From contig NZ_BMUG01000003.1 of the NCBI RefSeq assembly GCF_014650075.1, positions 558,001 to 622,000 of the forward strand: a DNA stretch of 64,000 bases. Direction: 5' to 3'. Shown here piece by piece: positions 34,203 through 44,800 of the stretch; within the stretch, counting starts at the first letter, position 1; each line of letters starts with the position of its first letter. This DNA comes from Streptomyces microflavus. Its GTDB lineage: Bacteria; Actinomycetota; Actinomycetes; Streptomycetales; Streptomycetaceae. The notes beneath the pieces were generated by a model. That model was not told the origin of the DNA. It did not search any database and worked only from the letters and a program-made list of their open reading frames with translations. The position numbers were made by a program, and so were the translations under genes.

Positions 34203-37200
34203 GTGATCAGCAGACGACGACTGCTCAGCACCACCGCCACCGCCCTGGGAACCTCCCTCATCGCCGGAGCCGTGCCGGCCGCCGCTCACCCCACGCGGCC
34301 CACCGCACCGGCAGGCGCGGGAGCCGAGGCCCTCCGGGTGGGCCGCCCGACGGCCGAGTACGTACGGCAGCCCCTCGGCCTCGGCCCCGAGCGCCCCCGG
34401 CTCAGCTGGCCGCTGGCCGCCACCGGAGCCGGCCGGACCCAGAGCGCCTACCAGGTGCGGGTCGCCCTCAGCGAGCGGGCGCTGGAGAAGCCCGACGTCT
34501 GGGACAGCGGCAAGGTCGTCTCCGGACAGTCGGTGCACGTGACGTACGGCGGCCCCGCGCTCCGCTCCCGTACCCGCTACCACTGGTCCGTACGGGTCTG
34601 GGACGGCGAGGGCAAGGTGTCCGCCTGGTCCGCCCCCACCTGGTGGGAGACCGGCCTCACCGACCCCGCCGACTGGTCCGCCCGCTGGGTCGGCGCCCCG
34701 GCAGCCCTCGTCGGCGCACCCGCACTCGACGACGCCTCCTGGATCTGGTTCCCCGAGGGCGACCCGGCGAGCAGCGCCCCCGCCGCGACCCGCTGGTTCC
34801 GTTCCGCCTTCGAGGTGCCCGAGGGGGTGACCCGGGCCCGGCTGGTGCTCACCGCCGACGACGGGTACACCGCCCACCTGGACGGCACCGAGGTCGCCTC
34901 GGCCGCCGCCGACCACGCCGCCGACGCCTGGCGCCGCCCCTCCCTCACCGATGTGACGCAGCAACTGGCCCCCGGCCGCCACACCTTCGCGATCTCCGCG
35001 ACCAACGGGGTGGCGGGCCCGGCCGGACTCCTCGGGCTCCTGGAGCTGACCACCGCCGACGGTGTACGCACCATCACCACCGGCGACGGCTGGAAGGCCA
35101 CCGACGAGGAACCCGGAGACGACTGGCGGGCGCCGGAGTTCGACGACAGCGCCTGGCCCGCCGCGAAGGTCCTCGCCCCGTGGGGCGCCGGCCCCTGGGG
35201 CAAGGTCTCCGTCGTCCACGCCCCCGTCGCGCAACTGCGCCACGAGTTCCGGCTGCGGAGCACGCCCGTCGTACGGGCCCGTCTGTACTCCACGGCGCTC
35301 GGCGTGTACGAGGCACACCTCAACGGCAAGAAGGTCGGCACGGACTCCCTCGCCCCGGGCTGGACCGACTACGACAAGCGCGTCCAGTACCAGACGTACG
35401 ACGTCACCGGCCTCCTCAAGCCGGGCGCCAACGCCCTGGGGGTGGAGGTCGCGGCGGGCTGGTACGCGGGCAACGTCGGGATGTTCGGCCCGCACCAGTA
35501 CGGCGAAATCCCCTCCTTCCTAGGTCAGTTGGAGGTCACCTACCGGGACGGCTCGACCGAACGGGTGCTGTCCGGGCCCGACTGGCGGGCCGCCACCGGG
35601 CCGGTCACCCTGGCGGACCTGCTCACCGGGGAGAACTACGACGCCCGCCTGGAGACGGACGGCTGGCTCCGCGCCGGATTCGACGACCGGGCATGGTCAC
35701 GGGCCGAGGAGCCCGCGGAGGCGGTCACCGCCGAACTCGTCGCGGCGGTCGACGCCCCCTCCCGCGTCGTCGCGGAGCTCAAGGCCCGCACGGTCACCGA
35801 ACCCGAACCCGGCGTCTTCGTCTTCGACCTCGGACAGAACATGGTCGGGGCCGTCCGGCTCCGCGTCTCCGGCCGCGCCGGCACCACCGTACGGCTGCGC
35901 CACGCCGAGGTTCTGAACCCCGACGGCACGGTCTACACCACCAACCTCCGCACCGCCGCCGCGACCGACCACTACACCCTCAAGGGCGGCGGCCGGGAGA
36001 CCTACGAACCGCGCTTCACATTCCACGGGTTCCGGTACGTCGAGGTGACCGGCTACCCGGGCAGGCCGCCCCGGGACGCGGTCGTCGGGCGCGTCATCCA
36101 CACCGACGCGCCCTTCACCATGGAGTTCGAGACGAACGTCCCGATGCTCAACCAGCTCCACAGCAACATCACCTGGGGCCAGCGCGGCAACTTCCTCTCC
36201 GTTCCCACCGACACCCCCGCCCGCGACGAACGCCTCGGCTGGACCGGCGACATCAACGTCTTCGCCCCCACCGCCGCCTACACCATGGAATCCGCCCGCT
36301 TCCTCTCCAAGTGGCTCTGGGACCTCCAGGACGACCAGACGGCGGACGGCGCCTTCACGGACGTCGCCCCGCAGGCCGGCGGCCTCGGCGCGGGCTCCGC
36401 CGGCTGGGGCGACGCCGGAGTCACCGTCCCCTGGGCGCTGTACCAGGCCTACGGGGACACCCGCGTACTGGAGCGGTCCTGGCCCTCGATGCTGAAGTGG
36501 CTGGAGTACCTGGACGCCCACAGCAGCGGCCGGCTGAGGCCCGCCACCGGCTACGGCGACTGGCTCAACATCGCGGACGACACCCCCAAGGACGTCATCG
36601 CCACCGCCTACTACGCCCACAGCGCCGACCTCGTCGCCCGCATCGCCGGGGCCCTCGGCAAGGACCCCGCCCCGTACACCGCCCTGTTCGGCGAGATCCG
36701 TGACGCCTTCCGCGCCGCGTACGTCACCGGCGGCGGCCGGGTGAAGGGCGACACCCAGACCGCGTACGTCCTGGCCCTCTCCATGGACCTGCTGAGCGAC
36801 CAGGAGCGGGCAACCGCCGCAGACCGGCTCGTGGCGCTCATCGAGGCGAAGGACTGGCACCTGTCCACCGGCTTCCTCGGCACACCGCGCCTGCTCCCCG
36901 TACTCACGGAGACCGGGCACACCGATGTGGCCTACCGGCTGCTGCTCCAGCGGACCTTCCCCAGCTGGGGCTACCAGATCGACCGGGGCGCCACGACGAT
37001 GTGGGAGCGCTGGGACTCCATCAGGCCGGACGGCAGCTTCCAGGACGCCGGGATGAACTCCTTCAACCACTACGCGTACGGCTCCGTGGGGGAGTGGATG
37101 TACACCCACATCGCCGGGATCGCGCCTGCCGAGCCGGGCTTCCGCAAGGTGACCGTACGGCCCCGGCCGGGCGGCGGCGTCACCCGGGCGCGCGGGGCCT

Positions 37201-37415
37201 TCCAGGCCCGGTACGGCACCGTCGCCACCGAGTGGACGGCGGAGCGCGGCCGCTTCCGGCTGGCGGTGAGCCTCCCGGTGAACACCACCGCGGAGGTGTG
37301 GATACCGGCCGCGACGGCCGGGGCCGTCACGCACAGCGGCGCCCGGCACCTGCGGATGGAGGACGGCTGCGCCGTCTTCGCCGTCGGCTCCGGGGACCAC
37401 CGCTTCACGGTCTGA
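34203..37415 (+). CDS. Tat-exported alpha-L-rhamnosidase, GH78
   Basis: 1070 aa. The N-terminus (ISRRRLLSTTATALGTSLIAGA) is a twin-arginine signal, so the enzyme is exported folded. The order is a fibronectin-like N-domain (ERPRLSWPL), a carbohydrate-binding beta-sandwich, the Bac_rhamnosid_N region (LYSTALGVYEAHLNGKKVG, LAPGWTDYDKRVQYQTYDV), the (alpha/alpha)6 catalytic barrel with DTPARDERLGWTGDINVF carrying the acidic catalytic residues, and a C-terminal beta domain. It releases terminal L-rhamnose from plant glycosides or polysaccharides, feeding the importer encoded in the same locus. GAAGGAG precedes GTG 34203. Its stop overlaps the 3' end of the convergent transposase gene by 11 bp. 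Confidence 0.93.
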   Translation: MISRRRLLSTTATALGTSLIAGAVPAAAHPTRPTAPAGAGAEALRVGRPTAEYVRQPLGLGPERPRLSWPLAATGAGRTQSAYQVRVALSERALEKPDVWDSGKVVSGQSVHVTYGGPALRSRTRYHWSVRVWDGEGKVSAWSAPTWWETGLTDPADWSARWVGAPAALVGAPALDDASWIWFPEGDPASSAPAATRWFRSAFEVPEGVTRARLVLTADDGYTAHLDGTEVASAAADHAADAWRRPSLTDVTQQLAPGRHTFAISATNGVAGPAGLLGLLELTTADGVRTITTGDGWKATDEEPGDDWRAPEFDDSAWPAAKVLAPWGAGPWGKVSVVHAPVAQLRHEFRLRSTPVVRARLYSTALGVYEAHLNGKKVGTDSLAPGWTDYDKRVQYQTYDVTGLLKPGANALGVEVAAGWYAGNVGMFGPHQYGEIPSFLGQLEVTYRDGSTERVLSGPDWRAATGPVTLADLLTGENYDARLETDGWLRAGFDDRAWSRAEEPAEAVTAELVAAVDAPSRVVAELKARTVTEPEPGVFVFDLGQNMVGAVRLRVSGRAGTTVRLRHAEVLNPDGTVYTTNLRTAAATDHYTLKGGGRETYEPRFTFHGFRYVEVTGYPGRPPRDAVVGRVIHTDAPFTMEFETNVPMLNQLHSNITWGQRGNFLSVPTDTPARDERLGWTGDINVFAPTAAYTMESARFLSKWLWDLQDDQTADGAFTDVAPQAGGLGAGSAGWGDAGVTVPWALYQAYGDTRVLERSWPSMLKWLEYLDAHSSGRLRPATGYGDWLNIADDTPKDVIATAYYAHSADLVARIAGALGKDPAPYTALFGEIRDAFRAAYVTGGGRVKGDTQTAYVLALSMDLLSDQERATAADRLVALIEAKDWHLSTGFLGTPRLLPVLTETGHTDVAYRLLLQRTFPSWGYQIDRGATTMWERWDSIRPDGSFQDAGMNSFNHYAYGSVGEWMYTHIAGIAPAEPGFRKVTVRPRPGGGVTRARGAFQARYGTVATEWTAERGRFRLAVSLPVNTTAEVWIPAATAGAVTHSGARHLRMEDGCAVFAVGSGDHRFTV

Positions 37416-38781
37416 CCCCCTCCGTCCGGGGCCCGCGCGCCGCCGGGCCCGGTGCGCTCCGCGTGTCACCCGGCCCGGCGAGCGCGTCGCGGAGCTCCTC
37501 GGCGGGCCTGGCCCAGGCGAACGGCTGCGGGGAGTCGGCCCAGGCGGCGGCCCACGCCGCGATGTCCCGCCCGAGGGGCACGGCCGGGACGGACGGGTCG
37601 GCGAGCAGACCGAACCACTGGTCGATCTGGTCCGTCCACGAGGAGTCCGCCGGGGTGAAGTGGACGTGGAAGCGGGGGCGCTCGGCCAGCCACGCACTGA
37701 TCTCGGGGGCGCTGTGGGTGGCGTGGTTGTCGCAGACCAGGTGGACGTCGAGACCGGTGGGTATCGCCTGTTCCATCGTGGCCAGGAACTTCCGGAACTC
37801 GGCGGTGGGCGCGGAGCCGCGCGGTGCGCCGACGGCGCGGCCCCCGGCGCACCCCGCAGTGCCGAACAGGCTGCTGATTCCGTGCCGCAGGTCGTCGTCG
37901 TACGGGCGGGGTCCGGGTGCCCCCGGAACCATCGGCCGGAGGGGCCGCGGCGACCGCTCCGGCGCCGCGATCCGGCCGCTGCCGTCGACGCACAGCACCA
38001 CCGTCTTCTCGGGCGGGTAGTGGTACAGGCCGGCCAGCCCCACGGGCCTCGCCGTGAACTGCGGTCCGGTGGAGAGCTCGAAGGCATCCTGGAGATGGGG
38101 CTTGAGGTCGAACCTCTTCCAGATCCGCCCGATCGTCGACTTCGACAGTCCGGTGCGTTCGGCCATCGCGGCGCGGGTCCAGTGGCTGTCCGCGCCCGGA
38201 CTGGTCCGCAGGGTCGCCACGACGACGTCCTCGATCTGGTCCGGGTGGATCGACGGCGGCCGCCCCGGCCGGGGCTCGTCGTGCAGGCCGTCGAGGCGGT
38301 GGGCGATGAACCGGGCCCGCCAGCGTTCCACTGTCGATTCGTCGATACCGAGTTCGGCCGCCGCCTGCCGGTTGGTCCCGCCCTCCGCGCAGCGCAGCAC
38401 GATCTTCGAGCGCAGCGCCAGGAACTGGGCGGTCTTCGCCCGCCGGGCCCAGCGGGTCAGCTGGGCCCGTTCGTCGTCGGCCAGGACCAGATCCGCCTTG
38501 GGCCGGCCCATACGGCAGGCGTCGTCGAGCCCCGCCACCCCCTCGGCGGCGAAGCGGCGGCGCCACTTCGCGACGGTCTTGACCGCGACACCGAGGGACC
38601 GTGCGGCGCCCATGTTCGACAGGCCGTCGGCACACGCCAGCACGATCCGGGCCCGTTCGGCCCGGCGCCGGTCCGGTGATTGCGCCCGGGCCTTGAGTTC
38701 CGTCCGCTCGTCCTGGGACAGGACGACCGGCACGGCGGAAGGCCCCGGGCAGGGCAGGTCAACGGGGTGATGAGTAACCAT
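37405..38781 (-). mobile_element. IS630-family transposase gene, possibly degenerate
   Basis: 458 aa from ATG 38781; IS630 transposases are usually about 350 aa. Two helix-turn-helix segments (SNMGAARSLGVAVKTVAKWRRRF; GTNRQAAAELGIDESTVERWRARF) are followed by the winged helix LSKSTIGRIWKRF. The DDE core follows: VLCVDGSG, VCDNHATHSAPEISAWLAERP and HFTPADSSWTDQIDQWF. The usual VDE..., NQVE residues are VDG and DQID here, giving a DD35D arrangement. The C-terminal ~40 residues run into the rhamnosidase 3' end and look non-native. I found no terminal inverted repeats or TA duplication, so this may be an old remnant that came with, or near, the synthetase cluster. Confidence 0.8.
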
Positions 38782-38834
38782 GGGAATTTCTGTGCGTCCC
38801 TGAATCGAAGCCTGGCCGAAAAGGTTGGTCGGTG

Positions 38835-38883
38835 GCGCCCCTTCCGGTGCCGTCGCAGTGGTGAACGGCACCGGAAGGGGCGC
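38835..38883 (-). terminator. Strong terminator after the vlm operon
   Basis: A perfect 19-bp stem (arms 38835-38853 and 38865-38883, beginning GCGCCCCTTCCGG) with an 11-nt loop. It starts 15 nt after the vlm2 stop codon on the minus strand and lies upstream of the transposase ATG. Confidence 0.85.
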
Positions 38884-38897
38884 GGGAGCGGCCGCCG

Positions 38898-41800
38898 TCA
38901 GCCGCGCGGGCCGTCTCCGGCGGGCAGCCCGCAGTAGCGGTCCAGCAGGTGGGCGACCTCGCTCACATGGGGTGCCCTGAGCATCGTCGCGTGGTCACCC
39001 GGGATGTCGACGAAGGTCACCTCGCCCACCGAGTAGTTCTCCCAGTCCGAGAAGAGCCCCGCCACTTCCGGCGCATGGTTCTTGGTCCGGAACACATACA
39101 CCGGGATGTCCAGCTTCCGCCGGGGCAGGACGACGTCCCGCGAGTACATCAGCTGATGCATCTGGAGGCGCAGGAAGCGGTCCAGATAGTCCTCGCTGAG
39201 GAAGGCGGAGACCCGCGGATCGTTCTTCGCCCGGTCCAGGAGGACCTTCTTGGCCTCCTCGTAGGGGAGGTCCTTGAGAAGGTCCCGGTCCTGGTCCAGC
39301 ATTCCGCCGATACCCATGGCGAGGATGAAGACCCGGGTCTCCTCCTCGGTGAGGTCCGCGTCCGCCACGGGAATGTCTCCCAGCCTCGGCGGGGTGTCGA
39401 GGATGATGAGGCCCTTCGGCCTGATGCCCCGGTCCAGGAGCATCGTGGCGAGGTAGAAGGCGATGTGCCCGCCCAGGGAGTGCCCGCCGATGTAGACGCC
39501 GTCCCCGGCGACCCCGGCCGCCGAGTCGGAGCAGAACTGCACCATCTCGTCGAACGACGGGTAGACCGGTGACTCCCCGGCACCGAGACCGGGCGCCTCC
39601 ACCCCGTGGATCTCGCCGAACCCCCGCAGATGGCGGGCCAGTTCGATGTAGCCGAGGACGGTCCCGCCCGCCGGGGGCGCGAAGACGATGCCCGGCCCGT
39701 CGCCGCTGAGCGGGTTGAGCCGCACCAGCTTCGCCGCGGGGTCCCCGGCGGATGCGGACCCGTCCGCCGTCCGCTCGTCGAGCGCCTTCGCCAGGCTGCG
39801 GACGTCCGGGTACAGGAACACCTGCTTGGGATCGACCGGCACGCCTTCCCCGTGGAGGACCGAGACCAGTTTGATGGTCAGCAGAGAGTCGCCCCCGAGA
39901 TCGAAGAAGGAGTCGTCGGGACGGACGTTCTCGCGCCCCAGCACGGACCGGTACGCGGCCAGCAACGTCGCTGCCTGCGGGGAGAGTTCCCCGGCCTCCG
40001 CGGCCGGGTCGGGGACCACGCCCGGCGCCTCCTCGCTGCCGCCCGTACGCAGCCGTGTGACGTCCACCTTGCCGCTGCTCCTGAGGGGCAGCGCATCGTA
40101 GACGTGGACGGCCGAGGGCACCGCGTACGGCGGGACCAGCCGGCGTACCCCCTCCAGGATGTCGGCCACCCGCAGGCCCTCGGCGGCGACATGGGCCGTC
40201 AGCGCCCCCGCCGCACCCGAGGAGGCGACGACGAAGGCATCCCGAACCCCGTCCAGCGAGCAGAGCGCACTCCGTACCGCGTTCAGCTCGACGCGGTGAC
40301 CCCTGACCTTGACCTGGCCGTCGCGGCGGCCCTGGTAGCGGAGTTGGCCGTCACGGCTCAAGGTGACCCAGTCGCCCGTGCGGTAGAGCCGCACGCCCGG
40401 CAGGGCCCCGGTCTCGACGAAGCGGCGGTCGGCCTCCTCCTCGTTCCCGACGTACCCGAGCGCGAGCCCCTCGCCGCCGACGTACAGCTCACCCAGCACG
40501 CCGTACGGGACGAGCGCGCCCGCCTCGTCCAGGGGGAGGGCGATCCGGCCGGGGAAGGGGCGCCCGATGGGGAGGGCTCCGTCCACGGGCCGGGTCGTCG
40601 AGTACGTCGTGGTGAACGTGGTGTTCTCGGTCGGGCCGTAGCCGTTGGTGACGCGGATGCCCGCGCTGTGCTCCAGGACCCGGTTGACGTGGGCGGGCGA
40701 GACGACGTCACCGCCGACGACCAGCTCCGCCACCCCGGCGAAGAGGGACGCGTCGGCGTCCGTCAGCTGGTGGAACAGCGGTGCGCTCACCCACATCAGG
40801 GTGGGCCGGCTCCGCTCGATCTCCCGCCGGAGCGCACCGACGTCCAGGAGGGTGTCCTTCCCGGTGAGGATCAGCGTGCCCCCGTTGAGGAGCGCCGCCC
40901 ATATCTCGAAGGTCGACGCGTCGAAGGAGAGGGCACCCGTCTGGAGCACGCGTACCCGCTCGTCGAGCGTGATCCACCCCGGCTCCCGCACCAGCCCCAC
41001 CACACCGGCCTGGCTGATGGAGACGCCCTTGGGGCGGCCCGTCGTGCCCGAGGTGAACATGACGTACGCCTCGTCGCTCCCGGCGACGGGGGACCCCTCA
41101 CTCCCTGAGTCCGGGGCCGGATCCTGGAACGGCACGGCCACCGCCTCGCTCGCGGCCTCGCCGGACGCGTCGACGGGGAACAGCCCCCGGGCCGAGAGGC
41201 GCCAGCGGATCCCGCCCGTGCGGAGAACGGACGCGGCGACGCCCGGCGGCAGTTCGGGGTCGATCGGAACGTACGCACCGCCGAGCTTCAGGATTCCGAG
41301 AATCCCGGTGATCGTGGAGAGTGCCTTCTCCGCGTCGATCGCGACGCGGTCACCGACGGCGACCCCCTGCTCCCGCAGACGGGCCGCCAGCGACCCGCTC
41401 CGGTCGTCCAGCTCCCGGTAGGTGATCTCCTGCTCACCGTGGACCACGGCGGTCCGCTCCCCATGGGCGCGAGCCGTCTCCGAGAACGCGGCGGCGATCG
41501 AGTCGACGGGCGCCTCCCGACTCGTGTTGGCGGAGAGCCGCACCACCTCCTCCTGCTCCTCCGGAGTCAGCACGCTCAACTCCCGTACCCGCGCTCCGTT
41601 TTTGCTCGCCATGGAGAACAGGAGCGTACGGAAGTGGGCGCGCCAGCCCTCGACCGTCTCCTCGCGGAAGAGCGAGGTCGCGTACTCGAAGGCCAGGGTC
41701 AGCCCGTGGTCGCGCTCGTACGCGTGGAGGGAGAGGTCGAAGCGCGCGATGCGGTGCCGCAGGTCGATCGGTGTGCGGGCCGCGCCCGTGAACTCCGGGA

Positions 41801-44800
41801 AGTCCTCGCGCGGAACGTAGTTGAACATGGTCTGGACGATGGGCGGGCGGGAGGTGTCGCGGCCCTCGGAGAAGTTGGTGACCATGTGGTCGAAGGGGTA
41901 GTCCTGGTGTTCGAGCAACCCCGTCATGGACCGGTGGACCGCCGCGCACTGATCTTGTACGGAGGCGGATCCGGCCAGTGACATCCGGCAGGGGAGCGTG
42001 TTCACGAGCATGGACACCGTGTCCAGCAGCGCCGGATCGTCACGCCGCATCGCCGGCATCCCGACGAAGAACTCCCGCTGCCCGCTGAGCCGGGAGAGGA
42101 ACACACTGAAGGCCGTCCCCAGGAAGACCGCGCTCGACACCCCGGCCGACGCGGCGGCCTCGGCGATCCGGCGGACCTCGTCCCGGCCGAGTTCGAGGAA
42201 GAGGGTGTCACCGGCGTAGGACTGGAGCTGCGGACGGGGGAAGTCCGTGGGCAGCTCAAGGGGTTCGGTCTCCTGCGCCAGCACCCCGCGCCAGTGGTCC
42301 GCCGCCTTCCCGGAAGCGGCACCGGCCGCGTCCTGCAGCGCCACCGCCCGGGTGATGTCCGACGGAAGCGCGGTGAGCAGCGGCACGTCCTGCGAGACCA
42401 GCGCGTTGTAGACGGTCACCAGGTCACGCATGAAGACACTCAGCGACCAGCCGTCGGACGCGATGTGGTGGTGCGAGACGACCAGGACGTCCTTCCCCGC
42501 AGGCAGACTCACCAGCGTGTAGCGGGCCGGCGGCGCCGCTTCCAGGTCGTACTTGTGCGCCAGCTCCCGGTCCAGGGTCTCCCGCAGCACCGACTCCGCC
42601 TCACCGGCTTCCCGGTCCCGCAGATCGACCCGGTCCAGCGGGACGGCGGGCGCGTCGACCAGCCGACTGCGCGGCACCCCGTCGACCGTCTCGAAGGCCG
42701 TACGCAGCGACTCGTGCCGACGGGTGACGTGGACGAGCGCCTTCTCCAGGAGCCGGGACTCCAGCGAGCCCGCCAACTCCCAGGCGGCCACGATGTTGTA
42801 GAGCGCGAGCTCCGGTTCCACGCGCTCCGCGAAGTAGATCCTCCGCTGGGCACTGGAGAGACCGTCATCCGCCACCAGCACCTGCTGCTGAGACCGGGAC
42901 TGCGGTTCGACGGCGGCGCCCGCCGCCGACTTCTCATCGATCAGGCTCGCCACCGCGGACAGTCTGGAGCTCTTGAAGAACTCGTGCAGCGCGACCGTGA
43001 CACCGAACGCACGGCGGATGTCGTTGGCCAGCCGGGCCGCCATCAGGGAGTGGCCGCCGAGCATGAAGAAGTCGTCGTCGCGCGCGAGGTTCTCCGTACC
43101 GAGGATCTCCTCCCACAGGGCGGCGAGCCGCTGCTCCGTCGCCGTCTCCGGCGGGGCGGCGGCCGTCGTGGAGCTCACCGTCTGGAGCAGCCGGACCGTA
43201 TCGACGCGCCCATCGCCCTTCCGAGGGATCTGTGCGACCCGGGAGCTCCGCAACGCCGGTGCCAGCTCGGTGAGTTCCGCGGACGGCAGTTCGCCCTCCG
43301 CCACGTAGAAGTAGCGCGGCACCGGCTCCCAGCCGGGCTTGCGGCGGACGTGCGAGGCCACATCGGGGTGCGCGCCGTCCAGGCCGATGTAGGTGACCGG
43401 CTGGTTGCGGCGGACCGCGATGTCCACGGACTCCAGGGCCAGATCGACATCGAGGGAGAGGAAGCCGCGCCGCTCGATCGGCATGCTCGCGCCCGCGCCG
43501 CCCGACATACCGGTACCGGACCACGCGCTCCAGCCCAGGGACAGGGCGCGCCGGTACCCCTGGTCCCGGAGAGACCGCACGGACGCGTTGAGCGCGCTGT
43601 TCGACGCGGAGTACTCCGCGTACCCGGCACCGCCGAAGTAGGCGTTGACCGAGCTGAATCCGACGAGCAGGGCGTCCTTGGTCAGGGCTCCCGCCAGCGC
43701 CGCCATGCCGTGCACCTTCAGGGCCGTGTACCGCGCCAGCCGGCCGTCGTCGACGCGCGGGGCCCCGTCGAGGCGCTCCAGTGCCTCGCCCTCGCCCTCG
43801 CCTTCGCCGAAGTTGCCGAGACCGGCCAGGTGGAACGCCCCGTCGACGCGTCCCTCGGCGGCGGACCGCAGCGCGGCCCGGAGCAGCTCCGGCGCGTCGG
43901 CCGAGGCGAGGTCCACCGGGACGTAACGGGTCCGGGTGCGGGCCTCCAGGGCCCGCAGGGCATGGCTGCGGCTCTCGTCGAGCTGCTCGGCCGGCGTACT
44001 GCCGACGACCACGAGCCGGGCGCCGTACTTCTCGGCGAGGAAACGGCACAGCTCCCGCCCCACACCGCCGAGGCCGCCCGTGACGATGTACTGGCCGCCC
44101 TCCTTGATCCCGGCGGGCACCCCGGCGGGATCGCGCGGCGCCGGGGAGAGCGCCCGTTCGGTACGGACCCCCGAGCGGTAGGCGACCGCCGGTGCGGCGG
44201 CAAACGTCACCAACTCGCGCGCCAGCAGGCCCACGTTGGCCTCGTCGACCGCATCGAGGTCGCACCAGACGACCACCGGTTCACCGGCCTCGGCGTTGAC
44301 GCTCCGCACATACCCCTGGAGGGCGCCGAGATGGGCCCGCGCAAGGTCGTCGTGCGCCCGCCCGGCGGCCGTGACCAGGGCGATGCGCAGCTTCTTCGCC
44401 GGTCCGGCGGCGTGCGCCCCGATCGCCTTCGTGGTGTCGCTGATCAGCTCGTAAACGGCCCGGCCGTCCCACCCGGCCCGGGTGAGCCGCAGATCGACCA
44501 CCGCGTCCACCGTGCCGTCCGGCCGCTCGGTCTCCCCGTCGGCCCGTACGGAGAGCGCCTCCGACAGTACGCGGGTGACCTCGGCACGCTCCGCCGGTCC
44601 ACCCCCGACCAGACCGAGCGTCACCGGCTGCCCGTCCGCGGCGGGCAGGATCCTCGGCTGCTCGGTCTCCACGAAGAACCACGGCGGGATGAACGACGCA
44701 CCCGAGCCGCGCGTCTGCGCGACGGCGTGCAGCCGCTCGTCCAACGTGCCGTCCTGGAGCCGTGCGACGAGCTTGCTCCGCTGGATCTTCCCGATGCTCG

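Noticed and set aside
37405..38900. Terminal inverted repeats of the IS630-type element
   Set aside because: The strong inverted repeat at 38835-38883 is a hairpin on one side only and fits a terminator; no matching end was found on the other side of the transposase gene.
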